Part shown: positions 62,626-64,000 of the stretch, in pieces | Position numbering within the stretch: position 1 is the first letter of the stretch | How the letters are laid out: every line of letters begins with the position of its first letter | Source: Linderina pennispora | Taxonomy: Eukaryota; Kickxellomycota; Kickxellomycetes; Kickxellales; Kickxellaceae | Direction: 5' to 3' | Assembly: GCF_002104995.1 (NCBI RefSeq) | Contig: NW_024468262.1 | Coordinates: 310,001 to 374,000 of the forward strand | Length of the DNA stretch: 64,000 nt | Notes under the pieces: model-generated | What the model was told of the DNA's origin: nothing | Seen by the model: only the letters and a program-made list of their open reading frames with translations | The model's database searches: none | Made by a program: the position numbers and the translations under genes

Positions 62626-64000
62626 ATGACGTCGCAAAAGCTGTACTTGCTAGACTACGGAGCCGGCAACGTGCGCAGCCTGCTCAATGCGGTGGAGAAG
62701 ATCGGATACAGCATCGAGTACATCCAGACAGCCGAGGACTTTGACAAGGCTGACAAGATCATCTTCCCGGGAGTCGGTGCATTCGGGTATGCCATGCAGG
62801 CTCTGCGCGCCAAGGGGTTTGTCGAGCCGCTCAAGGCATATGTGGCATCGGGACGGCCCCTGATGGGTATCTGCGTGGGCATGCAGGTCCTGTTTGACGG
62901 CTCCGACGAGTCGCCGAGCGAGCCCGGCCTGGGGATCTTCGAGGGCCAGGTCAAGTTATTCGACAACTCGACAAAGACTGTGCCGCACATGGGCTGGAAC
63001 GCCACGCAGATTGTGCACAGCACTGAGGCTCTGGCAGCGCCGGCTCTGAGCGACCAGTCGCGGTACTACTTCGTGCACTCGTATGGCGTGCCATATACGG
63101 GTCAGGGCTCGCAGACAGAGTTTGTGCATAGTGCGACTCGGTACGGCGACGAGGTTGTAGTCAGCTCAGTATGGAAGGGCAGTGTGTTTGCGACGCAGTT
63201 CCATCCGGAGAAATCGGGCGCCGCCGGCCTTGCTGCGTTGAAATCATTTATCGAGAGCGATCTGGTGCGGCCAGCCAGCGCCAGCCCCGCTGCTCCGCCG
63301 AGTAGCATCCCTGAGGCCTTCACTGTGCGTGTGATTGCTTGCCTGGATGTCCGTGCTAACGACGTCGGTGATCTTGTTGTAACCAAGGGCGACCAGTACG
63401 ATGTGCGCGAGAGCGCTGATAAGGGCGGCGATGTGCGTAATCTGGGCAAACCCGTGGACCTGGCAAGACGGTACTTCGATGAGGGCGCCGATGAGATTGC
63501 ATTCTTGAACATCACCAGCTTCCGCAACATGCCGTTCAAGGACACGCCGATGCTGGAGGTCCTGCGACAGGCGTCGCGCTGTATCTTCGTGCCCCTGACC
63601 ATTGGTGGTGGTGTGCGTGATATTGTCGACCCCGATGGCGAGCACATGTGGCCGGCGGTTCAGGTCGCTGGCGAGTACTTCCGGTCGGGTGCTGACAAGG
63701 TGTCCATTGGCAGCGATGCTGTGTATGCCGCCGAGCGGTACCTGAAGAGAATCGCCGATGGCGAGACGCCGCTGGACGGGACCACGGCGATTGAGCAGAT
63801 CGCTGAGCGCTATGGCCGCCAGGCTGTGGTGATCTCGGTGGATCCCCGCCGCGTCTACGTCAGCGGACCCGAGGACGCTCCTGCCCACCATGTTGTCAAG
63901 ACTGCATTTCCGGGCCCTAATGGCGAGCAATTCTGCTGGTACCAGTGCACTGTCAAGGGCGGCCGAGAGGGCCGCGATATCGACGTGCACCAGCTGGTCA
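62626..64000 (+). CDS. HIS7: Imidazole glycerol phosphate synthase (HisH-HisF fusion), 3' end cut by window edge
   Basis: Bifunctional histidine-biosynthesis enzyme; 458 residues are visible of an expected ~550. The N-terminal glutamine amidotransferase (HisH) starts LYLLDYGAGNVRSLLNAVEK, has the nucleophile Cys in MGICVGMQVLFDGS and the His/Glu of the triad in FATQFHPEKSG. After a Pro/Ala/Ser linker the HisF (beta/alpha)8 cyclase starts at RVIACLDVRANDVGDLVVTK with the catalytic Asp, then DEIAFLNITSFR, LTIGGGVRDI and GADKVSIGSDAV. It converts PRFAR plus ammonia from glutamine to IGP and AICAR. The ATG at 62626 follows a pyrimidine-rich leader. No frame breaks in the visible part. Confidence 0.95.
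   Translation, partial: MTSQKLYLLDYGAGNVRSLLNAVEKIGYSIEYIQTAEDFDKADKIIFPGVGAFGYAMQALRAKGFVEPLKAYVASGRPLMGICVGMQVLFDGSDESPSEPGLGIFEGQVKLFDNSTKTVPHMGWNATQIVHSTEALAAPALSDQSRYYFVHSYGVPYTGQGSQTEFVHSATRYGDEVVVSSVWKGSVFATQFHPEKSGAAGLAALKSFIESDLVRPASASPAAPPSSIPEAFTVRVIACLDVRANDVGDLVVTKGDQYDVRESADKGGDVRNLGKPVDLARRYFDEGADEIAFLNITSFRNMPFKDTPMLEVLRQASRCIFVPLTIGGGVRDIVDPDGEHMWPAVQVAGEYFRSGADKVSIGSDAVYAAERYLKRIADGETPLDGTTAIEQIAERYGRQAVVISVDPRRVYVSGPEDAPAHHVVKTAFPGPNGEQFCWYQCTVKGGREGRDIDVHQLV

Noticed and set aside
1-64000. tRNA and rRNA genes
   Set aside because: I scanned by eye for B-box-like GTTCGA/GTTCAA segments with a paired acceptor stem and found no convincing candidate. A covariance-model search would be decisive.

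Overview
The window reads as nuclear DNA of an early-diverging fungus. The gene set is fungal: class I myosin with an acidic tail, HAP3, RBK1, HIS7, PHO8, URC1, ATG14, PEX19. Genes are compact and GC-rich. The few introns seen are mostly about 70-120 nt with GTAAG-type donors. A C2CD5-like protein, a degraded Fanzor/TnpB-like gene and F-box and kinase-like accessory genes fit a Kickxellomycotina-type genome (Coemansia/Linderina relatives). That placement is inference from gene content only.

Layout. 1-1182: 5' part of mitoribosomal RSM23/DAP3. 1183-16400 is an accessory stretch: an F-box gene, a membrane J-protein, a URC1 uracil-catabolism gene, a small two-exon gene, a kinase-like pseudogene, a Fanzor-like relic, a hypothetical gene and long AT-rich gaps. 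16357-22753: a membrane PPxY protein diverging from a C2CD5-like protein, then ribokinase and the eRF1 methyltransferase MTQ2. 23377-25587: a run of very small genes sharing a W-x-x-x-F motif. 25698-37841: microbial-type PARG, myosin I, glutathione peroxidase, NAF1, an MFS drug transporter and a GH5 glucanase. 37842-43704 is gene-poor, with a 47-residue secreted Cys-rich peptide gene and copy 1 of a 1.8-kb repeat. 43705-56757: HAP3, a Gln/Pro-rich nuclear-type protein, a SANT-like protein, PHO8, RRP40, PEX19 and ATG14. 57535-59375: repeat copy 2. 59737-64000: RAM2, a RAI1/DXO-type nuclease, a hypothetical ORF and the first part of HIS7.

Functional links. PEX19 ends in a CaaX box, and RAM2, the alpha subunit of the enzyme that modifies such boxes, lies 4 kb away; nothing indicates a functional cluster. 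A TGAGTCA element upstream of HIS7 fits general amino-acid control. Several genes have a TATA box about 97-119 nt upstream of the ATG.

Caution. At least six otherwise well-conserved genes carry +1 or -1 frame breaks (myosin alone has six), nearly all at short homopolymers. I read these as uncorrected sequencing indels rather than gene decay. Coordinates given for those genes span the whole locus across the breaks.
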